Assembly: GCA_977006965.1 (NCBI GenBank)
Contig: OZ345373.1
Span: 2,356,001-2,420,000, forward strand
Reading direction: 5' to 3'
From: Phymatolithon calcareum
Taxonomy: Eukaryota; Rhodophyta; Florideophyceae; Hapalidiales
Length of the DNA: 64,000 nucleotides
Every line of letters starts with the position of its first letter. Position 1 is the stretch's first letter. The notes beneath the pieces were generated by a model. The model had not been told where the DNA came from. It did not search any database and worked only from the letters and a program-made list of their open reading frames with translations. This document shows positions 42,367-53,529 of the stretch, in pieces. The position numbers and the translations under genes are program-made.

Positions 42367-44021
42367 GCATAACCAGCCAAATTTTCGCAATGGCAAACAT
42401 AAGCAGGACACGTGCACGCAAGAGCAACGTCGTTACCTCCCGAGCCGTCAGAATTCGCTGAAGCATCATGATAATTCCTTGCCGAAGCTGTAGAACCGGA
42501 AGACGCCGCCGCTTGCTCCAAATGATCCTCCTGATGCATTCGCCTCGCCATTTCAAGGTCCTCCTTCTCCCTTAACCCCCGTTCGAAATCAACATTTATT
42601 TGATTATTTTTCCTCCTCGCGTACGCCGCATCATCTTTCTCCTGAACCTTCTTTGCATACCAAAGATCGCTCTCCCCTCCGCCTCCACCACCTCCACCAC
42701 GCTGCAACTCCAGCGCACGCTGCAACTCTAGCGTCCGTTGCAACTCTTGCGCCACCTTGAAGTCCAGAGATTCCTGTCTTGCACGGAACACATGCTGCCA
42801 ATATTCCCCTGGCCCGATATCCCCGCTGCTCGCCGCGTCCAGCATTTCATAAGGGTCGCCTGTGCCGTCGCCAGGAAGCAATTCGTAAAACACCATGTAG
42901 GAATCACGCAAAATTTCTGACCGCCAATCTGGGTCTAATGGCAAACCGTCATCATCTTCGCATTCTGACGCAACTCGCCCATCACGCATGTCATCCCAAC
43001 GCCGCCAGGCGGTTCGATCGTACGTGTACGCGACGTAGTGTCCGTAGCCAATGCGGGGACCAATGTGACAGATGATACTCTTAAGCAACAGGGAATATTT
43101 CTCGCCCGTGGTGCTCGAGTTGACGTACTTGGTAAAGTCGATTTTGAGAGGGATCTCAATGGGCATGCGCTGCTTCTCACTTTGCGCATTATAGCGTTTG
43201 ATTGCAAATGGCATGGCAAGTGTATCAAAACTATTACGCACATTCGTGTCCTCAACGCCCTTGCTTGGTGTATATTCTGGAAGTAATAATCTGACACACC
43301 ACGCGTTGACAATAGCCTCGCGATTCGGCAAGGTTCTTCTCAGTCCCTCGCGCATTTCGCCAAAAAAGAATTCATCCAGCAGATTTGCGAAATTGCCATT
43401 TTCCTCGCCTTCAGGAAGTGGGAGCCAGAGAATGCGCTCCGTGACAAAACGTTCATCACCCTCATCGGGCATTGCGCCGTGCTTCAGATTAATTGCAAAG
43501 GGAAGAAATGGAGCACCAAGCCAGTCGACCATACGCACAAAAAGCTCCGTGGCATCCTCTTGTCGGTTCCCCCCGTGAAAGCCAAGGGCGACCAACGCGT
43601 CGCGAAACGTGTCCACTTCACGCCTGCTGACTGCTTGATCCGTTCGTATTTTGTTCACAATTTCACGCAGGGAGGCACGAAGAGCGGATGTCGGCGCCGA
43701 ATCGCCACCAAATGGTGCGGAGAGAAGCGCGTCCCAGGCATCCCACTGGGCAAAACAGGCGACCACGGTTGCAGCTACATAACATGAATTTGAGGCATGT
43801 TCCAGGTTACGGAAGGGAGTGCCAAGTTCGGGAACTGGTTGCACAACCGAAGGATCGTCGGCAGCCTGCCGGCGTAACTCCGTCACAGACTGGGTCACAC
43901 TTCCGCCGTGCCGACGCAAGAGCCCTTCAACGCCGTCGCGCGTCAGTGTACATGACGCGGGCGCCTGCGACAGGACGCGCGCCACCCGCATGTCCATCGC
44001 TCGATGCCGCTTTAAGTGCAT
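42360..44021 (-). CDS. Ubiquitin carboxyl-terminal hydrolase (USP, peptidase C19)
   Basis: 553 aa. Catalytic boxes are readable: NLEHASNSCYVAA with C80 (USP Cys box, usually NxGNTCYxN), NRQEDATELF (about 152-161, the QQDAxE box), and GYGHYVAYTYD with H328 followed by WRRWDD (His box and its Asp). It removes ubiquitin from proteins or chains. The N-terminus (25-60) is UBA/CUE-like in composition. After the catalytic domain (ends about 385) come a long Glu/Gln/Arg-rich predicted coiled coil with an eight-glycine run (about 441-448), and a cysteine-rich tail (CTCPAYVCHC). The start is the first ATG of the frame. Confidence 0.9.
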   Translation of the reverse strand: MHLKRHRAMDMRVARVLSQAPASCTLTRDGVEGLLRRHGGSVTQSVTELRRQAADDPSVVQPVPELGTPFRNLEHASNSCYVAATVVACFAQWDAWDALLSAPFGGDSAPTSALRASLREIVNKIRTDQAVSRREVDTFRDALVALGFHGGNRQEDATELFVRMVDWLGAPFLPFAINLKHGAMPDEGDERFVTERILWLPLPEGEENGNFANLLDEFFFGEMREGLRRTLPNREAIVNAWCVRLLLPEYTPSKGVEDTNVRNSFDTLAMPFAIKRYNAQSEKQRMPIEIPLKIDFTKYVNSSTTGEKYSLLLKSIICHIGPRIGYGHYVAYTYDRTAWRRWDDMRDGRVASECEDDDGLPLDPDWRSEILRDSYMVFYELLPGDGTGDPYEMLDAASSGDIGPGEYWQHVFRARQESLDFKVAQELQRTLELQRALELQRGGGGGGGGESDLWYAKKVQEKDDAAYARRKNNQINVDFERGLREKEDLEMARRMHQEDHLEQAAASSGSTASARNYHDASANSDGSGGNDVALACTCPAYVCHCENLAGYAS

Positions 44022-44492
44022 GAGTTGTGGTGTCTATAAGTTTCTTCGCGCGCTCGCGTTGCCTGCCTGTGACTGGCGCTGACGGGCCGTGCAAAGACGG
44101 TTGATGAGGAGGGTTGCGAGGTGGGCTGGTTTGTGCGGCCGTAAATATGGTTCGTGTCCCTTTGCAAAGCGGGCCGTTGGGTGAATAAAATAGGATTCTT
44201 CTGGTACGCTGGTCGATGTCTGGAGGATGCCTGGCATTAGGCAATTTGGAGGCTGATGCAGCCTCCAACAGGAAGTAATGAGAATGACAAATCGATAATT
44301 ATAAATGATACAGCTCATTTGTAATTAGTAATTCACTGTAAAGGCTTACAGAAATGATGTACTCGTGTACTGTATACAGTATACTGCACGCTCAATCTTT
44401 GTTCAAGTTGTGAGCAGAAGAACCCCTGTTCCTACTCTACCCGTCTACCGAGTGCTTCAGACTTGTCCCTCTGACCTCGTGCTCCCTTCGAG
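44022..44492. other. Shared upstream region of USP and RER1
   Basis: The 471 bp separates two divergent genes and should hold both promoters. No TATA box is evident on either side. Confidence 0.5.
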
Positions 44493-45319
44493 ATGTCGGA
44501 GTCACAGGCCACAACAGCGGTCCCTTCAGGTATCCCTGCGCCGCAGAAAGTGCTGATGCGTATTGACACGTTCTTGCAGCGTTTTTTGGACAAGGTAGCG
44601 CCGCACACGCTATATCGCTGGCTCTCACTCGGTAAGTGTTGCCAAGCCTGCGCTTCTCCGTCTCCGCATAACTTTCATTAACCGTATGCCCACGCCCGTC
44701 GTCTGCGACATCAACGGCAGCTGCCATGCTGTGCATATTCCTGCTGCGCATGTACCTGCTGCAGGGGTTCTATATCGTCACCTACGTCCTGTTCATATTT
44801 ATCCTCAACCAGTTCATTTTGTTCCTGCAGCCGAAAGACCGAGCCGCTTTAGTGGCGGCACAGGCAGCCGCAGCGACGGCGGACGATGGCGCGCTGCCGA
44901 GCACACTGCCCACAAACGCGGACGATGAATTCCGACCGTTTGTGCGACGCCTACCAGAGTTCAAGTTCTGGTACTCGTGCACGTACGCGACGTTTCTTGC
45001 GTTTGTGGCCACCTTTTTCAAAGTTTGCGATGTACCCGTATTCTGGCCGGTGCTCGTCTTCTACTTTCTGATGTTATTCACGGCCACCATGCGACGTCAG
45101 TGGCTGGACATGCGCCGGTTGAAGTATGTCCCGTGGGACATTGGCGGCAAGCGGAAGTATCGATCGGATCCCCGAAAACTTGCCGTAAACAAGCGTGACG
45201 CCGCTTCTGTCGCACAGGCGGCTCATGAGGCCGTTGCCACCGCGTCAGCTAGACCGCCTCCAGCGCCCGTACCCACAGTGCATCTGGCGAAAAAGAATGC
45301 CGCTGGAGGGGCGCAATAA
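44493..45319 (+). CDS. RER1: RER1, Golgi-to-ER retrieval receptor (two exons)
   Basis: Joined from exon 1 at 44493-44631 and exon 2 at 44721-45319, 245 aa. The 89-bp intron (44632-44720) has GTAAGT and CAG borders and splits a codon after its first base; joining gives YRWLSL-A-AMLCIFLL, which restores the frame. RER1 hallmarks: YRW, YLLQGFYIVTY, LNQFILFLQPK, EFRPFVRRLPEFKFW and VPVFWPVLVFYF, all at expected spacing, with four hydrophobic segments. It returns escaped ER membrane proteins and unassembled subunits from the cis-Golgi via COPI. The C-terminal tail is longer than in yeast or human and rich in A and P. This is the only gene here with a visible intron, and it sits near the 5' end. 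Confidence 0.96.
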
Positions 45320-46133
45320 TGCGAGGGGGAGTTGGAATGGGCGTTTTATTGGGGTCGCTTTGAATCCGTTTTCAACTCGCATCTTTTGAGCAGAGTTCTT
45401 TGCACAGACGCTTTTTTCTTCGAAATACAGCCACTGGGTCGCGAAGGCGTAGAACTGTAAAAGTATTCTCTTTCTAATTTCGCGGTAGTCCTAGTTTTTC
45501 GTGGCTATTCAAATCGAGGTCTAGAGTCGTGTGGCTCCCGCGTGTTTTTCCAAGGGTGATAAAGTCATTGTCTTTGGAAATATTGATTCAAGAAAGACCT
45601 TTTAGAAAACTGTCGTCACAAAGTTGTGTGCTGACAAATCATGGCAACCGTCCTTTCGGAGCGGTATTCGTACCTGGCATTGCCATACTTTTATTTCCAT
45701 TCGGCACAATATATTATCGATGCAGGGAACTAAGTCAACTCGTGCTAAATGGAGTTCACCAGAAGAGATAGAACAGAGGCCATAATGGTCGACGGCCTGT
45801 CGTAGAGGTAAGATGAAAGCAAAATGCAGTGAGACATGTCTACAACTTAGTTTACAAGACTAATACGCTAATACTAAATGACACTGTCTACAACCGTACC
45901 GCCAAGCGTCCACAGATATTGCGAATATGGATGCCACTCGACCGTGTACGCTCACTTCGAGTATATGAACACACGCAAAATTCCACATTGCCGGGACATC
46001 GCCAAGCAGTATGTTCACAAAAATCGTTCCAGTCCTCGCCCCGATTGCGAATCTAATCTAACCGACACCAAAAAATTAAGTAAAGCAAGCAAAACAACCC
46101 TGTCCATTCCCGCATCGACCCTCAATACCATCC
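45320..46133. other. Intergenic, nothing recognised
   Basis: RER1 and SAT1 converge here, so both 3' UTRs must lie in it. No repeat or RNA gene seen. Confidence 0.45.
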
Positions 46134-47147
46134 CTAAGCCGCCGAAAACGAATGCGTCGTATGTTCAACCCCATTCATACACTCCAGACAGCGTTCATGT
46201 TTCATATCCAAGCTAGGAATGCCCACCTTCTGTCTCCCAACAACCTTCGCCGGCACACCAACCACAGTAGCATAATCAGGCACATCCTCCAACACAAGCG
46301 AGCACGCACCAATCTGCACCCCATTCCCAACACGCACATTACCCAATATAGTCGCACCTGCCCCAATGAGCACTCCATCCCCAATCTTCGGATGTCTATC
46401 CCCATGGCTCTTCCCAGACCCACCAAGCGTAACATGATGCAACATCGAGCAATTTCGTCCGATAGTCGCAGTCTCACCGATAACAACCCCAGTAGCATGA
46501 TCCAGAAATGCCCCCGGTCCGATTACCGCCGCAGGATGGATATCAACCTGCAACTCCTTACTAACCTGACTCTGCAGATGTGCCGCCAACGGTCCGCGTC
46601 CCGCCTTCCATAATTCGTGCGCCACACGATGTGTCTGCAACGCATGAAATCCCTTGAAGTATAGCAACGCATCGATAAGCCTCGTGCATGCCGGGTCGCG
46701 TTCCATGACGGCCAGCAAATCTTCGCGGAGTGTCTGAGAGAACAACGGTGTCTCCGCCATGGCGTCGAGGAACAGGCGCATCAACATTGTGCTCGGCATC
46801 GCGGATGACGCTAATTTATTCGCCAAGTGAAACGCAAGTGCAGAGCTTAGTGAGCGATGATTCAGAACCGTTGAAAACAGAAAGGACGCCAAAAGTGGCT
46901 CTTCTGCAGCCGCTGAACGCGCCTCGGACTGCATCGCCTCCCAGAATACATCTTCCGCGCCGACACAGCGGTCAGATAATGACTCGCGCACACGGAGCAC
47001 GTAGCGCGCCTTCGCTTCGACGTCCATGAGGGCAATGGCGCGTGTTGGTACACGTGCAGGTGGTGCATGCGCAGAGCATTTCGCCCTGGTTGAATCCAGA
47101 TGTGTGAGACCGCGAAGTGGAAGTGATGCGGAGAATGCGGACGACAT
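46134..47147 (-). CDS. Serine O-acetyltransferase, organelle-type leader (SAT1)
   Basis: 337 aa. Transfers acetyl from acetyl-CoA to L-serine, the first step of cysteine synthesis. The N-terminal helical domain (about 55-195) includes ERDPACTR (D151) and YFKGFHALQTHRVAH. The left-handed beta-helix (about 200-305) has VDIHPAA, FLDHATGVVIGET (H217), LHHVTLGGSGKSHGDRHPKI (H238) and GAGATILGN. The first 40 residues are S/T/R/A-rich and acid-poor until D17, consistent with a plastid or mitochondrial transit peptide. After GVPAKVVG comes a 33-residue tail ending in FSAA, lacking the terminal Ile that docks many SATs onto O-acetylserine(thiol)lyase. A paralogue lies 7 kb away. Confidence 0.93.
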   Translation of the reverse strand: MSSAFSASLPLRGLTHLDSTRAKCSAHAPPARVPTRAIALMDVEAKARYVLRVRESLSDRCVGAEDVFWEAMQSEARSAAAEEPLLASFLFSTVLNHRSLSSALAFHLANKLASSAMPSTMLMRLFLDAMAETPLFSQTLREDLLAVMERDPACTRLIDALLYFKGFHALQTHRVAHELWKAGRGPLAAHLQSQVSKELQVDIHPAAVIGPGAFLDHATGVVIGETATIGRNCSMLHHVTLGGSGKSHGDRHPKIGDGVLIGAGATILGNVRVGNGVQIGACSLVLEDVPDYATVVGVPAKVVGRQKVGIPSLDMKHERCLECMNGVEHTTHSFSAA

Positions 47148-49406
47148 AGCGGTCAGACGAAGGCGGAGCGGGCGAGGGGTTAACTGTTCTGCGACGAGGA
47201 CCGGGACACGGATGGGTGAGTGCCTTTAGTAGGCGCGGACGAAATGAGTTTGGGCGCGATGGTGCAAGTCGAAAGAGATGACCAGTGAGATGCTGTTGGG
47301 TGTTTCATGTCGGTTCTCGCCCGCATATTCACCCAGAAGGCCATGAATGAGATTGGAAGTGCGTCGGAGCACATTTGCTGAGAGGGAGTGGGCACTCTGG
47401 CAACTTCAATTGGCTCAAAATTGAGATGCTCTTGTGGGCCGTGGCAGCGCTGCCTGCAGGCAGGGTGCACTGAAATATTTGTTCTAGGTGCATCATCGTT
47501 TGCAACTTTGTTAATGTGGAAATAGATGATACAGTGTTTTTGAATTATATATCGTCAACTATTGAAATGATTCGTTATATTTCGTTTTATTGTACGTTGA
47601 ATAATGCGGCGGAATATATATCCACAAAAGAATAAATAACAGGAGGTGACCGCTTGTAGGAACGAACATTATTGAAAAGACTGAGAGGAATTTGAAAATA
47701 TGCATCAATGATAGAGATCGATGACTTCCAATGAACCGTGGAACAAAAGCTCGATCCTGCTGACGACAATGGTGCATAGAACTATGCGAGAAGCAAGTAC
47801 ACAATCCATTTTGTGTTTGTCTGGAAGGAGAGAGTTGCGGAGAGGTGAAGAAAATGCTGAACCACGCAGAGCGAAAAGAATGACTTCGGAAATGTGGCAG
47901 GTTGCAACCAGTGCCTACGTTTATATACATTGTTTCATTCTTTCTTTCTTTCTCATTCTCTTATGTCTCCGTGGAGAGCTTATGTCTCCGTGGAGAGCGT
48001 AGGATAAGCGTTCCAAATATCCTGTGAAAAAGCAAGAGATTGATTTAATGATGGGCTCACTACGGTCTCCATGGTATGTATGATTTGCACACCCATTGCC
48101 GGTCATGCCAAAACCAAAGATGTTTCTTGAATTATTTGTGCACTCCTGCGTCTATGGCGTTTGTTGACTATGGTTCAAAGACAAGTGTTTACTTTTATCA
48201 TTCGCTCTCTTTTCAATCCAGGGGAAAATTGCAAGTTTTTGTTTTAGAAGTCCTCAACGCCAGAGTTCGCCGACACCAGAGCAGCTTCCCGTGTACTACT
48301 GTCGCATTGTCTACGGATATCGCATCACACCATCATTTCTTCCGTCATTATAATGTCTAATTCTAATAGTCTGTGCATCGCCTGCATTGTTTCATCCTTG
48401 GTCTTTTCCGTTGAGTTGCCGTCGCGCGACGATTCGCTGTAGGATCTCAAGGCTCTTCTCAACTACCTCGCCAAAGTGCTCTACATACGAGGAGTTCCGT
48501 GTGGGGAAGCGTCCGAAGTACTATTTCACTGCCAACATTCTGTGCTTTCGTGCTTGGCGTGCACGATGAAGTCCTCGCTATTGCGTGCGTTCTACATGAG
48601 AGCATCTTTTCAATCCAAGGTGCCCGTCATATAGCACTTGGCATGATATTTGTACCATTATGCACTATGAAAATAGCATCATTTAGAATAAACGTTTTCA
48701 GGAGCACTTTTTTTAAAAAAAGTAAAATTTTTCTCCAATGAAAAGGGAGGAACCAATGAGAACATTAAGGGACACAATCAATCGAACCATTCGATCGCAT
48801 TTAGGCAGAAGCATGAGTGCCAAAACGTACAGTACAGTAGATAGATTAGTCGGTTAGCTCTTCGCCCTTAGACACCCTTTTACCATTGATGACAATGTGG
48901 AACCAAACTACTGCACGTCGTCCGCTTCCACCTTGGAAGAAGTATTTCACGGATACCGTTGCTGACTGATATCAACTTCATCTCCTCGACGACGCTACTG
49001 CATTTCGACGATCCCATAGGGCACACTTCATCCGTGCAGTACTTATTCCATCGCAATGGAAAGTGGAGGCACAAGATGCAACCTGTTTGGCTAAAACTCG
49101 TTCAGATTCTCCATGTACGCCATTTCTGCATCTATCCAATAAACTACTGCCAATACCAAGATTTCACGTGAACCGACAAGCACTGCCCAATCCCTGTGCA
49201 TCTTGCAACCCCTTTTTTTCCCCTCCTCCTCTTTTTATGCATATCTACGCGAGTGCTCTGTCACGAGAAAAGCGCACGAATATTGCATGCGTTCCGCTCA
49301 CCTGCTCTTCCATGTTGGAATCCTGTGTATTGCAATACTGTACTGTCCTGTATCCGTCGTACACTCCGTCGTGTCTCGCGTCTCCTCTGCTCACCCGCCA
49401 GCCACC
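47148..49406. other. Intergenic, nothing recognised
   Basis: A 19-bp direct tandem duplication (ttatgtctccgtggagagc) at 47961-47998. Frames in this gap are short and match nothing. Confidence 0.45.
47961..47998. repeat. 19-bp tandem duplication
   Basis: Two exact adjacent copies; each contains the palindrome ctccgtggag with a central mismatch-free core. Confidence 0.85.
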
Positions 49407-50135
49407 ATGGCCTTCGTCCCCGCCCCTGTAGTTCGCGCCGTCCTCGGCCACCGACCATCATCTCGAAAGCCCGCCCGTCGCGAAGTGCTAAGCCCGCACG
49501 GCCGTCGCCGCGTGAACGAATCCCCCGACGCGCAGTTCTACTCCTCGCCGCAACTCACCCCATGCGTCGACGCCGCGTTTGAAAACGCGCTTCGCGCCCT
49601 TCTCGCTGAGACGATATCCGGTCCGCGAGTGTTCGACCTTGGCGCAGGCGCACATTCCTACTTTCCGACCGGTCCGCGCACGTTTGCCGAAGGTGTCGGA
49701 CTGAACGCTGAGGAGATGGCGGTCAATAAGGCGCTGACAACGTTCATTCAGCACGATCTTAACGCGCAGCCGCAGAGTATGCTCCCTATTCACACGGACT
49801 ATTTTGATGCTGTGGTTTGTAACGCTACTGTGCCGTACCTCGTCAGGCCGGAGGAGGTGTTTTGGGAAATGAGACGCATTCTCAAACCGGGTGGCGTGCT
49901 TGTTGTGTCGTTCACTGAGGATTTTGTCGTGGATAAGGCGACAAGAGCGTGGAGGGACGCGGATGCTAAGGAGAGACTAAGGATTGTGGAGCAGTGCATT
50001 GTGCTGCCGAATCCGGGCGTGTTTGACGTTGTAAAGGTTATTGGGCCGGGAGGGGAGGAGAGCAGGGTGGAGGAGGGAGAGAGGGATCCTTTCTATGCTG
50101 TTGTTGCAAAGGTAAGACGTAGACGGAATTTCTGA
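49407..50135 (+). CDS. SAM-dependent methyltransferase (class I, Methyltransf_11-like)
   Basis: 242 aa. I start at 49407 because the context GCCACCATGG is ideal; the frame is open for 68 more codons upstream, but that part is low-complexity and begins with no good context. Rossmann methyltransferase motifs: RVFDLGAGAHSY (74-85, motif I), QHDLNAQ (about 115-121), YFDAVVCNATVPYL (132-145) and LKPGGVLVVSF (159-169). The motif I glycine pattern is GAG rather than GxGxG. The first 40 residues are basic and acid-poor, so import into plastid or mitochondrion is possible. The substrate is unknown; plastid UbiE-like relatives and small-molecule methyltransferases are both possible. Confidence 0.85.
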   Translation: MAFVPAPVVRAVLGHRPSSRKPARREVLSPHGRRRVNESPDAQFYSSPQLTPCVDAAFENALRALLAETISGPRVFDLGAGAHSYFPTGPRTFAEGVGLNAEEMAVNKALTTFIQHDLNAQPQSMLPIHTDYFDAVVCNATVPYLVRPEEVFWEMRRILKPGGVLVVSFTEDFVVDKATRAWRDADAKERLRIVEQCIVLPNPGVFDVVKVIGPGGEESRVEEGERDPFYAVVAKVRRRRNF

Positions 50136-51376
50136 ATGTATGGGGAGATGAAGAGAGTAAGGGATATCCTTTTGTCATTGCGGGAAAGGCTGTGTCTCAA
50201 ATTGTATAGTGGTTCTAGGGAGAGACGCGACTTATATGATAAATCTGGATAAGGGACCTATTGTTCCCTGCTAAGTATTCAGTTCTAACTAGTATTCAAG
50301 TAGAGTCTAGTTTGTGGTGGAGCCAGTGAGATTAAGCGCACAGGAAGCAAACAGAATGAGGGGTTTCGTGACGTACTCAGTAGCGAAAGGTCCACGTCAT
50401 TGCGCGATAATCGAGGTGAGGATATGAAGTTGATGTTCAAACGATGAACATATTCTTCTATATGTATTCATTTCAAGGGGTGGAATCAATCCTTTTTGCG
50501 AGCGAGCCTGGGACTGGTCGTCTCCTCTTTCACTTGTCCACGTTATTAGCCGGCCATATTGGGTAGCGATTGGCGCTGCGTACGGAGGAGAAGTAAGGCA
50601 TAACTAGCATGATGTTGTACACTTGCACGCGAGGGAACACTATGATATAAAAAAGTGACGTACGTTTGCCGTTCACTGTGTGTTCTCTTGCTGCCCAGTA
50701 CTGTATTAGTCATTAAACTTAATGACTTATACGGTAGTGAGTTTCCTGGGGTCACTTGTGACCCCAGGTAGACAACGACCGACACTAGCCTATTTAATTC
50801 ATCGACAGTGCGCCACTACTGACACATTCTCTGTAGTTGGACTACTTAAGCAAGAAAACCCTCTCCAGCCAAGGGAAAGAAGCGTATTCTAAGCATCCAC
50901 TAAGCACGACGAAATCGCTGATCAGAGCACCATTGTTTAAGCAAACGCTGATCAAACTCCAGATGAGGAACCAGCCTAGCCCAGGAAGCCTACAACACCT
51001 GACATGCCGAGCAAAAACTTGGATGGCAAAATTTCGCCTCTCGCGGTCGTCCAGGATGACGTCTACGTGCACGCAGCCACTGAGGCAGGATTGTCTGATG
51101 GGGATAGTTTTGGGGCGAGATACTCAATTGTAAGTAATGACTATCTTGGACACATCATGTGTCCGAGATACGCTCTGATGTCCTCGATGATCGAGAACAT
51201 CAGACATCTTGCTGCCGTGAGGTAGTTCTCAGCATCCCTACTGCGCGACAAAACATAGTCCTCTCCGTCAATAAAAACTACACGTTTACAGTGCTGGAAT
51301 TGTTATACACATATGCAGTTGATTTCACGCGACACTCATCTATCTCAAACTTGTCTCGTGACTGTCCTCACTTCGT
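50136..51376. other. Intergenic with four short hairpins
   Basis: 50710-50727 (gtcattaa arms), 50745-50768 (cctggggtcac arms, 2-nt loop), 51146-51166 (tggacaca arms) and 51172-51206 (tctgatgt arms). No gene recognised. Confidence 0.6.
50745..50768. repeat. Perfect 11-bp-arm hairpin, 2-nt loop
   Basis: cctggggtcac, tt, then the exact complement. Confidence 0.9.
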
Positions 51377-52072
51377 TTAGTAGTACTCCGGCGACTGTGT
51401 TCCACTCGTGGCGGGGGCGGGTGCAGGAGCGTGCGGGGGCGCGGTGTAGGCCGGGGACGCGGGCTCAGTAGCACTGGTTGCGGGGGCCGGTGCGGGAGCG
51501 TAAGGAGGTGCAGTATACTTCGGGGCCTCTGTAGCCTTCGGCGGCGCGGTGTACGCCGGCGAGTTCGAGGAGGTCATTGGCGTGGGAGCGGCGGTGTACG
51601 CTGGTTTCTGGGTTCCGGTTTTCGGGGGCATAACGTAGTCCGGCTCGCCTGGGGCAACGTCGGTGGCTGGCGGGGGGAAGGCGTCCTCGGTGACACCATA
51701 CGGCTTTGTCGGAAGCTTTTTGACGTAGTAGTAATCGCTCTGTTCAGTGTGCGGGTATCCCTCGACGTGGGGACCATAGTTGCGATCGTAGTCAACCAGA
51801 GTGCTCTTGCTCTGCTCCCAGATGATGTAGTCGGCAGGCTTGGTTGGGGCTGCCGGGGAATAGACAACCTTGTCGCACTTCTTCCTGTACTTCATCTTCG
51901 GATGGCAACGCGCGTACTTGTCAGCGTAGTAATCCTTGCATTCGTAGCCGGAGGCGACGGCAACGTAGCGGCACTTCTTCGTCTCGGTCCAGCACTGTTC
52001 TTCCGGCATGGAGGTTGCGTGTGCGAGCGCGAAGAGGAGCGCGAGGCAGATGGCGAGTGTTGGGGTATGCAT
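51377..52072 (-). CDS. Secreted Cys-domain plus Pro/Thr/Ala-rich repeat protein
   Basis: 231 aa. Signal peptide 1-19 (hydrophobic core CLALLFALAHA). A small N-terminal domain with five cysteines (C27, C34, C45, C56, C66) and many Lys/Tyr is followed by a low-complexity region. From about 155 it repeats units of the type PAYTAPP and YAPAPAPATS, ending SPEYY. Two long units of about 23 residues are near-identical, suggesting recent repeat expansion. Proline/threonine/alanine-rich tracts of this kind are usually extended and O-glycosylated, as in cell-wall or arabinogalactan-like proteins. Assignment as wall protein is inferred. A TATA-like box lies 78 bp before the ATG. Confidence 0.8.
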   Translation of the reverse strand: MHTPTLAICLALLFALAHATSMPEEQCWTETKKCRYVAVASGYECKDYYADKYARCHPKMKYRKKCDKVVYSPAAPTKPADYIIWEQSKSTLVDYDRNYGPHVEGYPHTEQSDYYYVKKLPTKPYGVTEDAFPPPATDVAPGEPDYVMPPKTGTQKPAYTAAPTPMTSSNSPAYTAPPKATEAPKYTAPPYAPAPAPATSATEPASPAYTAPPHAPAPAPATSGTQSPEYY

Positions 52073-52149
52073 GATTGGTTTTGGTGATGAGGTGGGTGTT
52101 GTTTGGTTGTTGTGTGGTTAGATGTGCCGTTGGATGAGGAGAGAGACGG

Positions 52150-52157
52150 TATTTAAA
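52150..52157 (-). promoter_or_regulatory. TATA-like box of the Pro/Thr-rich protein gene
   Basis: TTTAAATA on the minus strand, 78 bp upstream of the ATG; nearly the same spacing as in the vWA gene (79 bp). Confidence 0.45.
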
Positions 52158-53204
52158 GTGAATTCGCGGTGGCTAGTGATGTGGTAGTGTCGGCGCGCGG
52201 AGAAAGTTGACACTTTCGGAAGAGGATGTGGCCCGATGGAGGAACAGTTCCTTCGATGTGGTTCGATCCATATTTCCCCTGGAGTGTATGCTATGGCGGG
52301 CACATGTTTGCATAGAACGTGTCACTACACAAAAGACAGAGAATTGAATTATGAAGATTGTGGATCTTACAACATGGGGAGCAGTAGTCTAAAGTGCCCC
52401 ACAGCAGGCCAGCCCACTTTTTTCAATTCTTACACCTCTCTTCTTTACAAAGAATACAATTTAGAGTTTATCGAACAAAGATGGCCCCTGCGGTATAACT
52501 TTGAAGAGCATTGGTAATCGGGACACCTTGTTTGGTGTTTGCCGAGGGACATGAATGTAATTTGCAACTTGGCGGTAAGGGTTTTGCTCAAGCTTCTTCC
52601 ACGTCATACGGCCCAGGCCAAGCGAGCGGCGTACCCACAGTGTAAGATGAGCCTGTACTTGTTCAAGCGCCTTCTCAGTGGAGATTCCTCTAAAGAGCAA
52701 CCGAAATGAATTCTTGCGACTGACAACAGAACGCAATGCGGTGTGAACATTTTGGCAAAGGTGTTGACACGGAAACGACATCAGGTATGTGCATGAAGTG
52801 ATCTCATCTCAGTTGTATCCTGCTCAGCGCCCAATAATTCAAAGCTTTCATCGGGGTTCCTATCTTTGTGTATGCAGTTTGGCGAAGTGAGGACGTTAAG
52901 CCGATCATAAGTAAACGCTATGCAAAGGACTGTTTGAACTCACCTCCGCGTTGTATCGTCGGCTACATGCACAAATGAAAACTTGTTGATGTGCCCCATG
53001 GAATGGCACAGGTAGAACGGAGCAACAAATCTAGGCGCATAACGTAGCTCTTCCTTTCCTGGAATGCACGCACATGCGAGCGACACATGATCCCCTCGGC
53101 TGCTGCCCGAGGAGCGTTGCGCAAGGGGCGGTCAGGAGGAAGAGAAGGAATGACGAGTCCTTGTATACACAGTGTATTAGGGACCAGGCAATATACTAGA
53201 ATGA

Positions 53205-53300
53205 ACAAGTACCGAAAAGCTGCTCCCGTACAGTCTTAGGAGTGTTACTAAGGGCTTTGAAATAATAACTAATCAGTTGCTTTAAAAAAAGGAGGCAGAC
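53205..53300 (+). repeat. LINE 3'-end repeat
   Basis: gaaaagctgctcccgtacag, gagtgttactaagggc and an A-rich end with aaaaaaagga parallel 26960-27035 of the LINE relic. Confidence 0.55.
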
Positions 53301-53340
53301 AAGTCGATCGAGATTCTGATTTCTCCGTCCCTTTCCGTGA

Positions 53341-53529
53341 ATGTGCATGGATCTGGGGTACGACATTCTAGGAATCACGGAAACCCACGGATTGTGCGCC
53401 GCGCACTCTCTAGGTGCAAATCCTACGAAAATTGACAGAGAGCAGCGTCATGATTCGAATGGATTAGCGGTGCACGTTACGCCAAGTGATACTCCCGTGT
53501 ATCAAACCAACTTCGAAATCCCTCATTAG
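53341..53529 (+). pseudogene. LINE AP-endonuclease fragment
   Basis: The frame reads LGYDILGITETHG followed by an S/N-rich stretch with NGLAVHV; 'DI(L/I)GITET' is a core motif of the apurinic-type endonuclease of LINE ORF2. No continuation is intact. Confidence 0.6.

Noticed and set aside
49203-49406. Upstream 68-codon extension of the methyltransferase
   Set aside because: Low-complexity, with no good start context, whereas the Met at 49407 has an ideal context and precedes the conserved domain.
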